Source: an uncultured Candidatus Saccharibacteria bacterium
Lineage (GTDB): Bacteria; Patescibacteriota; Saccharimonadia; Saccharimonadales; UBA4665
Assembly (NCBI GenBank): GCA_903836325.1
Contig: CAILQE010000008.1
Span: 1-8,632 of the forward strand
Length of the DNA stretch: 8,632 nt
Direction: 5' to 3'
Both the position numbers and the translations under genes were made by a program. A model generated the notes under the pieces. That model did not search any database. It was given only the letters and a program-made list of their open reading frames with translations, and was not told where the DNA came from. Position 1 is the stretch's first letter. Every line of letters begins with the position of its first letter. Of this stretch, positions 1-4,958 are shown piece by piece.

Positions 1-99
1 TAGCCCAAGTTTACGAATGCGTCCACGAAACATTACTCCGTTTATTGCAGACCCTTTAGTAGATATCTCGTAAATATCCCAGTATAGCAGCTTCGTCAT
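1..99 (-). CDS. Unidentified protein, N-terminal 33 residues only (gene leaves the window)
   Basis: An open frame starts at an ATG at 99 on the minus strand and stays open to the window edge. Its start is placed by an extended -10 box (TGATATAAT, 106-114) that ends six bases before the ATG, which would make the mRNA nearly leaderless; no Shine-Dalgarno is visible. The translation begins MTKLLYWDIYE and ends in NGVMFRGRIRKLGL. The GVxFR...LGL pattern recalls acylphosphatases, but the spacing does not fit, so I give no function. The gene follows a probable terminator and a copy of a tRNA-end repeat, in the same layout as the kinase gene upstream. That the frame is a real gene is likely from the promoter; its identity is unknown. 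Confidence 0.5.
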   Translation of the reverse strand, partial: MTKLLYWDIYEISTKGSAINGVMFRGRIRKLGL

Positions 100-105
100 A
101 CTTGT

Positions 106-114
106 ATTATATCA
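106..114 (-). promoter_or_regulatory. Extended -10 promoter of the partial gene
   Basis: On the minus strand the bases read TGA-TATAAT, a consensus -10 with the upstream TG of an extended -10. Six bases separate it from the ATG at 99, so transcription would start at or within a base or two of the start codon. No convincing -35 is seen at 16-18 bp. The kinase gene has nearly the same arrangement (787-795). Confidence 0.55.
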
Positions 115-140
115 AAAACAAAAGCAAGTTAGCTCTGTTT
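114..140 (-). terminator. Probable intrinsic terminator after the kinase gene
   Basis: The minus strand reads AACAGAGC, a 6-nt loop TAACTT, then GCTTTTGTT. This forms an 8-bp stem with one G-U pair and one bulged T, followed directly by a T run. It lies downstream of the kinase stop and just before the next -10 box. The bulge and the weak stem make this less certain than the terminator at 796-825. Confidence 0.4.
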
Positions 141-164
141 TAAACATAAGCATATTGGAGGGCC
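139..164 (-). repeat. Distal copy of the tRNA-Lys 3'-end direct repeat (att-like)
   Basis: These 26 bases match 823-848 with a single difference (A152 versus G836). On the minus strand they read GGCCCTCCA, which is the last nine bases of tRNA-Lys including the discriminator and CCA, followed by 17 bases of its 3' flank. Upstream (165-189) there is no recognisable T-arm, so this is not a complete or recently broken tRNA. The pair of repeats is 684 bp apart and brackets the kinase gene. Either an att-type integration at a tRNA 3' end or a partial tandem duplication would leave this pattern. Confidence 0.75.
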
Positions 165-189
165 TACTGCATAGCAATTGCAACCGAAC

Positions 190-780
190 TTAAGGATAAT
201 AAAGAATTATTTGTTCTTCAGTTTGATTATTAAAAGTAAAATCTGCTATTAATTCTGGATGATACTTATCTTTGTATTTAATATCATTTACAGCCCATAA
301 ATCCCACATAACTGCATTTTCATTACTCCCATCTCTTGCTTGGCCTCTTTTTTTAGCTATTTCAATTGGAGTATCTACCCATATTTTAAAATCATAATAC
401 TTAGCTATGTCTGGATGGTAGCAGGAGATGCCCTCAATTATTAAATAATCAACAGTTGGTATTTCGTAAAAGTCACTAAGCTTGTTGGTCTGCCATATTA
501 GCTTTTGATATCTTATGTCAATATTTGAAGTGGCTGGGATTAATACTTGCTCTTCTAAACGCTTTCTGTCGAAGCCGCCTTTGTCCCAAGATTTTTCATT
601 AAGTTTTTCTTTAACAATGAAGTCATCAATACTAACTGTATATGCATTACCTAGCTTAGATTTTAAATGTTCTGCCAAAGTTGTCTTGCCAGAGCCGCCA
701 AAGCCTTCAATACCTATAATAATAGGTCTATGGGTAAGTCTTGATTGCGATATAGTATTGGCTATTTCTTCTAAAGTCAT
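190..780 (-). CDS. P-loop kinase, uridine-kinase-like
   Basis: This 196-aa protein belongs to the P-loop small-molecule kinases closest in pattern to uridine/pantothenate kinases, which move the gamma-phosphate of ATP to a nucleoside or similar metabolite in the cytosol. Residues 26-33 (GFGGSGKT) are Walker A. The DDF at 52-54 matches the substrate-binding DDFY region of uridine kinases. LIIEG at 113-117 is the Walker-B-like strand, and R145 and R149 lie where the lid arginines are expected. The true substrate cannot be told from the sequence. The start is the ATG at 780, six bases after an extended -10 (787-795), with no Shine-Dalgarno, so it is probably leaderless. The gene sits alone between two terminators and two copies of a tRNA-end repeat, which suggests it was placed here as a unit. 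Its base usage looks like its neighbours. Confidence 0.8.
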   Translation of the reverse strand: MTLEEIANTISQSRLTHRPIIIGIEGFGGSGKTTLAEHLKSKLGNAYTVSIDDFIVKEKLNEKSWDKGGFDRKRLEEQVLIPATSNIDIRYQKLIWQTNKLSDFYEIPTVDYLIIEGISCYHPDIAKYYDFKIWVDTPIEIAKKRGQARDGSNENAVMWDLWAVNDIKYKDKYHPELIADFTFNNQTEEQIILYYP

Positions 781-786
781 GCATAA

Positions 787-795
787 ATCATATCA
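787..795 (-). promoter_or_regulatory. Extended -10 promoter of the kinase gene
   Basis: The minus strand reads TGA-TATGAT, a five-of-six -10 with an extended TG. It ends six bases before the ATG at 780, predicting a leaderless transcript. The -35 position falls in the terminator hairpin and has no good match. Confidence 0.5.
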
Positions 796-825
796 AAGAA
801 AAACTCCTCACAAAGTAAGGAGTTT
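796..825 (-). terminator. Intrinsic terminator of tRNA-Lys
   Basis: On the minus strand AAACTCCT (825-818) pairs perfectly with AGGAGTTT (808-801) around a 9-base loop, followed by TTCTTT. It begins 14 bases after the encoded CCA of the tRNA and separates the tRNA from the kinase promoter. The plus strand has no T run here, so it is one-directional. Confidence 0.8.
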
Positions 826-848
826 AAACATAAGCGTATTGGAGGGCC
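823..848 (-). repeat. tRNA-proximal copy of the 26-bp direct repeat (att-like)
   Basis: This copy is embedded in the functional tRNA-Lys gene: 840-848 are the last nine tRNA bases including CCA, and 823-839 are flank. It matches 139-164 at 25 of 26 positions. The copy that keeps the tRNA intact is the one expected to border an inserted unit on the tRNA side. Confidence 0.75.
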
Positions 849-916
849 ATCTGGGAATCGAACCCAGGACAACCTGCTTAAGAGGCAGGTGCTCTAACCA
901 GCTGAGCTAATGGCCC
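840..916 (-). tRNA. tRNA-Lys (anticodon CTT)
   Basis: The minus strand folds as a complete 77-nt cloverleaf. Acceptor arms are GGGCCAT and ATGGCCC, the D stem is GCTC/GAGC, the anticodon stem is CCTGC/GCAGG with loop CTCTTAA (anticodon CTT, plus positions 880-882), the variable loop has 5 nt, and the T arm is CTGGG-TTCGATT-CCCAG. CCA is encoded (842-840). The discriminator base is U (A843 on the plus strand), which is unusual, since tRNA-Lys normally carries a purine at position 73. The gene decodes AAG. It has its own promoter (929-957) and terminator (796-825). Confidence 0.95.
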
Positions 917-928
917 TTATAAAATAAA

Positions 929-957
929 ATCATAGCAAATTTACCCCTATTTATCAA
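929..957 (-). promoter_or_regulatory. Sigma-70-type promoter of tRNA-Lys
   Basis: The minus strand has TTGATA (957-952), a 17-bp spacer and TATGAT (934-929), each five of six to consensus. Transcription would begin about 6 nt before the mature tRNA 5' end at 916. It lies back to back with the folD promoter. Confidence 0.7.
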
Positions 958-961
958 TAAT

Positions 962-990
962 TAAACATAAATCCTCATCTGTTATATAAT
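962..990 (+). promoter_or_regulatory. Promoter of folD
   Basis: A perfect -10, TATAAT at 985-990, follows a weak -35 TAAACA (962-967, four of six) with a 17-bp spacer. Only 12 bases separate the -10 from the ATG, so the 5' leader would be about 5-6 nt, too short for a Shine-Dalgarno. Confidence 0.6.
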
Positions 991-1002
991 CTATTCATCA
1001 TC

Positions 1003-1815
1003 ATGAGAATTTTAAATGGTAGCGATTTATCAAGTTTTATTAAGGCTCGACAGCAGACTGAAGTTCGAAGCCTTATTCAGGCGTCTCATATAAAACCTAA
1101 GCTTGCCATCATTATCACCATAGATAATCCAGTCATAAATCTTTACGTTAAACTAAAGCAATCTTACGGTAAAGATATAGGAATTGAAGTTGAAATTCAT
1201 AGAATTAAACAAAGCGAAGCAAATTATGTTATTGAACAATTAAATAACGACGAATCTATCCATGGAATAATACTTCAGCTACCAATCGAAGATCCATCTC
1301 AGACGGACGAATTAGTTAATTTAGTTTCTAAAGATAAAGATGTTGATGCACTTGGATTAAATGCCAACTTTGACCCGGCAACACCAACTGCAATCCTTTG
1401 GTTGCTAGCTGGATATAATATAGATTTCTCAGGTAAAAAAGTTCTACTAATAGGGGAGGGTAAACTAGTCGGAAAACCTTTATTCAGAATGCTTCAAAAT
1501 TCCAATGTGGATGTAAGCATTGCTAACGATAAAACTAAAGACATAATTAATTTAGCCCTTAGTTCAGATATTATAGTCACCGCTACTGGTAGTCCTGCAG
1601 TATTAAATTCATCTATGGTTAAAGAAAAAGCAGTTGTAGTAGATGCAGGTGTAGCAAGTGAAGGCGGAAAGACAGTTGGAGACGTAGATGATGATCTTTA
1701 TGAAAGAGATGACATAACTATTACTCCTAAAAAAGGCGGAGTAGGTCCACTGACTGTATGTGCTTTATTTCAAAATGTATTAATAAGTGCTCGCAGAAAA
1801 ATTAAAACTGACTAA
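1003..1815 (+). CDS. folD: Bifunctional methylenetetrahydrofolate dehydrogenase / methenyltetrahydrofolate cyclohydrolase
   Basis: FolD interconverts 5,10-methylene-THF, 5,10-methenyl-THF and 10-formyl-THF in the cytosol, supplying one-carbon units for purines and initiator tRNA formylation. Visible family marks are Y48-x3-K52 (YVKLK, catalytic lysine), GIILQLP at 88-94, KDVD at 112-115 with the catalytic aspartate, PATP at 125-128 (usually PCTP), the nucleotide-binding LIGEGKLVGKPL at 149-160, VVVDAG at 211-216, and TPKKGGVGPLTV at 241-252. At 270 aa it is somewhat short: the stretch between KDVD and PxTP is about nine residues shorter than in typical FolD, and the usual GFHPxN is replaced by ALGLNAN. 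The common GRS of the cofactor site is GEG, so the cofactor preference (NADP or NAD) is open. The gene is probably near-leaderless and its 3' end overlaps murL, which converges on it. Confidence 0.93.
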   Translation: MRILNGSDLSSFIKARQQTEVRSLIQASHIKPKLAIIITIDNPVINLYVKLKQSYGKDIGIEVEIHRIKQSEANYVIEQLNNDESIHGIILQLPIEDPSQTDELVNLVSKDKDVDALGLNANFDPATPTAILWLLAGYNIDFSGKKVLLIGEGKLVGKPLFRMLQNSNVDVSIANDKTKDIINLALSSDIIVTATGSPAVLNSSMVKEKAVVVDAGVASEGGKTVGDVDDDLYERDDITITPKKGGVGPLTVCALFQNVLISARRKIKTD

Positions 1816-3109
1816 TCCAGGAATCAAAAGATAATTTAATTTCTTCTGGCATTAAATCTGATCCAAGTTTCTTATAGTCATAGTCTGATGGAATATCGAA
1901 CACGTATTTTTCTTTAAGTTCTGGATACTTATCAAAAGCCATACGCATTGCAGATCTAGATTCTTTAATTTCACCAACGCATTCTAGTGGTTTACTTCCT
2001 TCAATTCCAAGTAATTCTTTGTAGGTTTTTTCTAAAGAAGAATCTTTTAATAAGTTCTTGCCGCCAAATAATTCTTCTAATTGTTCCATTCCAACAAAAG
2101 GCGTAAATGCTAGGAATACAAAAGCACACTTTGGACATTCTCCACACCAACTCATTTTGTTAGAACTCAGCTTGAATGCTTTATTGCAGGAACTAAAAAC
2201 GCTCATATATTTTTCTAGATAGGTATTTGCAAATATTTCAGCAATCCTGAGTTCAGTTAACGGTCTTAAAAATGAATAATATCTAAAACTATCTCCAAAA
2301 TTATCTTCTAATAATTCCTGATACTTCTTTTCAAATTCTTTACTCTTAGAATATTGATGGTTAACCTCCACTCCCATGTATTCAAAATTAGGTTCACTGG
2401 CAGTTTGTTCATTACTTACAACCACGTCAGTTCTTCCGCATAGTAAAGCCTGAACTGTTCCGGCAAAAGCTAGTATTGCTGAAATGGGCACATGACCATT
2501 TAGAGCACCGTCTTCATTAGCCTTAATTAAGTTAAGGTCGATTTCTCTGCTAACAAAATAATGTTTAGTCCCAATCGTATTAACTAGCGGCTCTAATTGT
2601 TCTTTGTGATTTAAGCTCCAAGTGGCAATATCTATCCCAGTATCTTTCAAAGACTCAACGCTGCATAGCGAATCTTTTCCTCCACCAATTCCTATAAGCA
2701 AGTAAGGATCGTTTGTGCTAATCGTCTGCTCTTTTAAATTAACTTCTGATTGCACAAAAGGAAATATAATTTCTTTTTTAGGATCTAATTTATTAATAAA
2801 GTAATACTCTCTAAGTCCTTTAGAGTATGTGTCACTAAAGAATTCGGCATCAGATTTAGTTAATTTATTATTCATAATCTCTATAGAATTAACTTCATAT
2901 GCTTTGTAGTAAGAAATTCCAGCCATAATATATAGGTTGAATAAAGCTTTATCTAAATCCGCCTTATTAATTTCGGAAACTTCATTGTCTAATTGGAAAT
3001 TTAATATTTCTTTAAACTTTAGTTCGTTATCAAAAGAATAATTAAGTTCTAAACTTCCTGTTTCATTATTAAAATCATAACTATTAAAAATAAATTTATC
3101 GTATTTCAT
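1802..3109 (-). CDS. murL: UDP-N-acetylmuramoyl-L-alanyl-L-glutamate epimerase
   Basis: MurL, known from Xanthomonas, uses ATP to turn the terminal L-Glu of UDP-MurNAc-L-Ala-L-Glu into D-Glu, replacing the need for free D-Glu in peptidoglycan synthesis. The 435-aa length fits. The central domain has a PP-loop-like ATP site, GIGGGKDS at 140-147, then NGHVP (204-208) and SNEQTASEPN (232-241). A cysteine group follows: C308, then CGECPKC at 322-328. I call it MurL from these features together with its place directly after a murD homologue. Its ATG overlaps the murD2 stop in an ATGA, so the two are probably translationally coupled; no Shine-Dalgarno is seen. An uncharacterised PP-loop enzyme of another role is the main alternative, made unlikely by the partner. 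The 3' end overlaps folD by 14 bp. Confidence 0.85.
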   Translation of the reverse strand: MKYDKFIFNSYDFNNETGSLELNYSFDNELKFKEILNFQLDNEVSEINKADLDKALFNLYIMAGISYYKAYEVNSIEIMNNKLTKSDAEFFSDTYSKGLREYYFINKLDPKKEIIFPFVQSEVNLKEQTISTNDPYLLIGIGGGKDSLCSVESLKDTGIDIATWSLNHKEQLEPLVNTIGTKHYFVSREIDLNLIKANEDGALNGHVPISAILAFAGTVQALLCGRTDVVVSNEQTASEPNFEYMGVEVNHQYSKSKEFEKKYQELLEDNFGDSFRYYSFLRPLTELRIAEIFANTYLEKYMSVFSSCNKAFKLSSNKMSWCGECPKCAFVFLAFTPFVGMEQLEELFGGKNLLKDSSLEKTYKELLGIEGSKPLECVGEIKESRSAMRMAFDKYPELKEKYVFDIPSDYDYKKLGSDLMPEEIKLSFDSWISQF

Positions 3110-4413
3110 AAGGCATCTACCGTTCTATTAAATTGTTTTCCTCGATCTTCGAAATCTACAAACATATCAAAACTAGGGAATCCAGGTGAGAGAATTATAC
3201 TATCTCCAGGCGCTGTATTTTCTTTTGAAAAATTAACGATTGCATCCATATTAACATTTTCTAGTTTTGTGTAATTTCCAAAACCTATTTGATTTAAGTT
3301 TTCTAAAATTCTATTTCCAGCTTCGCCAATAACTACAATCTTTTTAATTTCATTAGAATGTTTACTAATACTGTCCATTAAATCTTTTAGATCTAGTCCT
3401 CTATCTTTTCCTCCAAGTATTAAAACCTTATTCCCTTTTATGGACTCTAGTGCTGCCATAGTAGCGATCGGGTTAGAAGAGAATGAGTCATTATAGAATT
3501 TAACACCATCAACATCTTTTCGCATTTCAAGTCTAAAAGGAAGATTAGTAAAACTAGAAAATACTTTATTTGCAGCCGAAGAATCTTCTTTAATTTGCCA
3601 AAGGATAGTTAATGCAGCACAGATATTTTGTAAGTTATGTTCGCCAATCAATTTAACGTCTTTAGTTTCAATAATTTTATTTCCTTCAATCTCCACCCAG
3701 CCATCTTTTATGGTTGCCCCAGGTTCAATGAAGTAGGGAATTAGATTCGCTTTTCCAGCCGATGCAATTTCTTTAGATCTTGGATTTTGACCAAAATATA
3801 TAGCCACATCTTGTTCTGTTTGGAATTTAAATAATTGAGCCTTAGCTTGCATATAGTCATCGTAAGTATCGTGCCAATCAAGGTGCTCAGGTTCAATCAT
3901 TAGACATACTCCGATGTGAGGTGAGTATCTTAGGTCTATAGTTTGGAAGTTGGCAAGCTCCAGTACAACCCAGTCTGACTCTGAAATGCTATCATTCAAT
4001 AAATCTAGAGGAGGTGTACCAATATTTCCGCCTAAGTGAACTTTAAACCCAGCTTGTTTTAATAGTTCAGTAACTAAAGTTGAAGTAGTGCCCTTGCCTT
4101 TAGTTCCAGTTATGCCAATAACATTCTTGGTGGGGCAGACGCGTAGGAATTCATTTGTGTTTGATGTAACTTTATTTAATATCTCTTCAGAATTTGCTTT
4201 AACAATATCTAATGAGTGTATTTTAGGGCTACGAATAATTAAGTCGTAAGAACTGAGATTGTTAATATATTCTGCTCCTAGAACACTGCTGGCGCCTTCA
4301 GGTAAAATCAGAGAAGTGTTTTGGTCGTGAATGACGACTTCGTGTCCTAGTTTCTTACAATAATTGTATGAAGACATACCCTGTCTGCCGTAACCTAATA
4401 TAGCTATCTTCAT
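3106..4413 (-). CDS. murD2: MurD-type ligase, probably MurD2: UDP-MurNAc-L-alanine--L-glutamate ligase
   Basis: This is a Mur ligase of 435 aa with all three domains: a Rossmann start MKIAILGYGRQG, the ATP domain with P-loop GTKGKGTT (103-110), LELANFQ (151-157), EPEHLDWH (174-181), K191 at the position of the carbamylated lysine, EHNLQN (258-263), then the C-terminal domain with FYNDSFSSNP, LGGKDRGLDL and LSPGFPSFDMF. Ordinary MurD reads GTNGKS/TT, NDSKATN and SPACASFD at these sites. Several changes lie where D-Glu is bound in E. coli MurD, including a phenylalanine for the pocket lysine of NDSKATN. With murL next door, the best reading is MurD2, which adds L-Glu to UDP-MurNAc-L-Ala in the cytosol. 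That substrate choice is inferred, while Mur ligase membership is certain. It starts 3 nt after the response regulator stop and overlaps murL by 4 nt. Confidence 0.88.
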   Translation of the reverse strand: MKIAILGYGRQGMSSYNYCKKLGHEVVIHDQNTSLILPEGASSVLGAEYINNLSSYDLIIRSPKIHSLDIVKANSEEILNKVTSNTNEFLRVCPTKNVIGITGTKGKGTTSTLVTELLKQAGFKVHLGGNIGTPPLDLLNDSISESDWVVLELANFQTIDLRYSPHIGVCLMIEPEHLDWHDTYDDYMQAKAQLFKFQTEQDVAIYFGQNPRSKEIASAGKANLIPYFIEPGATIKDGWVEIEGNKIIETKDVKLIGEHNLQNICAALTILWQIKEDSSAANKVFSSFTNLPFRLEMRKDVDGVKFYNDSFSSNPIATMAALESIKGNKVLILGGKDRGLDLKDLMDSISKHSNEIKKIVVIGEAGNRILENLNQIGFGNYTKLENVNMDAIVNFSKENTAPGDSIILSPGFPSFDMFVDFEDRGKQFNRTVDAL

Positions 4414-4416
4414 TAT

Positions 4417-4782
4417 TTATTTAAGTTCTCTTTTAACAATATCTACGACTTGTTTTGGGGTAAGTTCTGCTTTTAATATAATTTTTCTTACATTATGTTT
4501 AGTTAGAGATTTTGGAATCTCTTGTTCTCCAATATTAGTTAGAACAAATACCATTACGTCTTTACCCCATTGAGTAGCTCTTAATTTTTCAAGCATTTCA
4601 TCGCCATTCATTTCGGGCATCATCAAATCTAGTAGTACAACTTCAGGCTTATATTCTTCAATTAAGACGAGGCCTAATTTACCGTTGTCGGCAATTTCAA
4701 TTTCAAATCCCTCAGATTCAAATTTAAATCTGTACATCTGACTGATTGCTTGATCATCTTCGATAATTGCTATTCTAGTCAT
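4417..4782 (-). CDS. Stand-alone receiver-domain response regulator (CheY/Spo0F-like)
   Basis: The 121 aa make a single receiver domain and nothing else. Acidic pocket E8-D9-D10, phospho-acceptor D52 (VVLLDLMMPEMNG), switch T82 (VLTN) and conserved K104 are all present, although the usual Pro after the lysine is Ala. With no DNA-binding or enzyme domain it must act by protein contact or as a phosphorelay intermediate. It is the first gene of an operon with murD2 and murL, an unusual company for a receiver. The nearest kinase is the membrane sensor at 6381-8498, whose operon diverges from the same control region, so the two are plausible partners. AGGA lies five bases before the ATG and could serve as Shine-Dalgarno only on the longer transcript, because the proximal promoter starts too close. 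Confidence 0.92.
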   Translation of the reverse strand: MTRIAIIEDDQAISQMYRFKFESEGFEIEIADNGKLGLVLIEEYKPEVVLLDLMMPEMNGDEMLEKLRATQWGKDVMVFVLTNIGEQEIPKSLTKHNVRKIILKAELTPKQVVDIVKRELK

Positions 4783-4791
4783 AATATCCTA

Positions 4792-4820
4792 ATAGTAACT
4801 CCTATAAGATGGATTGTCAT
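4792..4820 (-). promoter_or_regulatory. Proximal promoter of the response regulator-murD2-murL operon
   Basis: The minus strand has ATGACA (4820-4815, five of six), a 17-bp spacer and TACTAT (4797-4792, four of six). The -10 ends nine bases before the ATG at 4782, giving a leader of only 2-3 nt. Confidence 0.45.
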
Positions 4821-4842
4821 CTTTAATTACTTATTTATTTAG

Positions 4843-4889
4843 CTTATGCTATTGACTAAACTTACACAATTATTATAAAATAGCATAAG
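4843..4889. repeat. 11-bp perfect inverted repeat around the divergent promoters (candidate operator)
   Basis: CTTATGCTATT (4843-4853) and its exact complement AATAGCATAAG (4879-4889) flank 25 bases. The left arm touches the rightward -35 and the right arm touches its -10. Arm centres are 36 bp apart, roughly three and a half helical turns. A terminator role is unlikely, since the loop is long and promoter elements occupy it. A regulator binding both arms could control both operons at once; no binding protein can be named from the window. Confidence 0.7.
4852..4879 (+). promoter_or_regulatory. Promoter of the rightward membrane protein-kinase operon
   Basis: TTGACT (4852-4857, five of six), a 16-bp spacer and TATAAA (4874-4879, five of six). 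Transcription would start near 4886, giving a leader of about 73 nt before the ATG at 4959. The -35 overlaps the left arm and the -10 overlaps the first base of the right arm of the inverted repeat. Confidence 0.65.
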
Positions 4890-4900
4890 TACATTAGCAA
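4872..4900 (-). promoter_or_regulatory. Distal promoter of the response regulator operon, overlapping the rightward promoter
   Basis: The minus strand has TTGCTA (4900-4895, four of six), a 17-bp spacer and a perfect TATAAT (4877-4872). Its -10 overlaps the rightward -10 (4874-4879), so the two promoters would compete for polymerase. A start near 4865 would give a leader of about 80 nt containing the AGGA Shine-Dalgarno. Confidence 0.45.
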
Positions 4901-4907
4901 ATAATTT

Positions 4908-4934
4908 GTCACGGGGGCTTGGGGTCTCTGTGGC
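4908..4934 (+). other. G-rich stem-loop in the 5' leader of the rightward operon
   Basis: The arm GTCACGGGGG (4908-4917) can pair with TCTCTGTGGC (4925-4934) over ten pairs, four of them G-U, around the loop CTTGGGG. The stretch is strikingly G-rich in an AT-rich genome. It lies in the transcript about 25 nt upstream of the start codon and does not cover the Shine-Dalgarno. It could be a structured leader or protein-binding site; I do not recognise a known riboswitch. The fold was judged by hand only. Confidence 0.4.
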
Positions 4935-4947
4935 ATTTTGTCTTTAA

Positions 4948-4953
4948 AGAGGG
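4948..4953 (+). promoter_or_regulatory. Shine-Dalgarno AGAGGG that fixes the start at 4959
   Basis: AGAGGG lies five bases before the ATG at 4959. It supports that ATG over the in-frame TTG at 4938, which would place this motif inside the coding region. Confidence 0.7.
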
Positions 4954-4958
4954 CTAAA

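Noticed and set aside
1..99. Acylphosphatase identity for the partial gene
   Set aside because: GVxFR and LGL are present, but the distances before and between them do not fit the family.
165..189. Remnant of a second tRNA next to the distal repeat
   Set aside because: No T-arm or other cloverleaf part can be aligned beyond GGCC, and the kinase stop codon follows at once.
515..910. Plus-strand open frame of 131 codons
   Set aside because: It runs antisense through the kinase gene and into the tRNA, has no family signal and no start signals. It is a shadow.
4913..4953. G-quadruplex in the leader
   Set aside because: Only two long G runs are close together; the others are short and far away. 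An ordinary stem-loop explains the stretch better.
4938..4958. TTG start seven codons upstream for the membrane protein
   Set aside because: The ATG at 4959 has a Shine-Dalgarno at the right distance, while the TTG has none and would overlap the leader.
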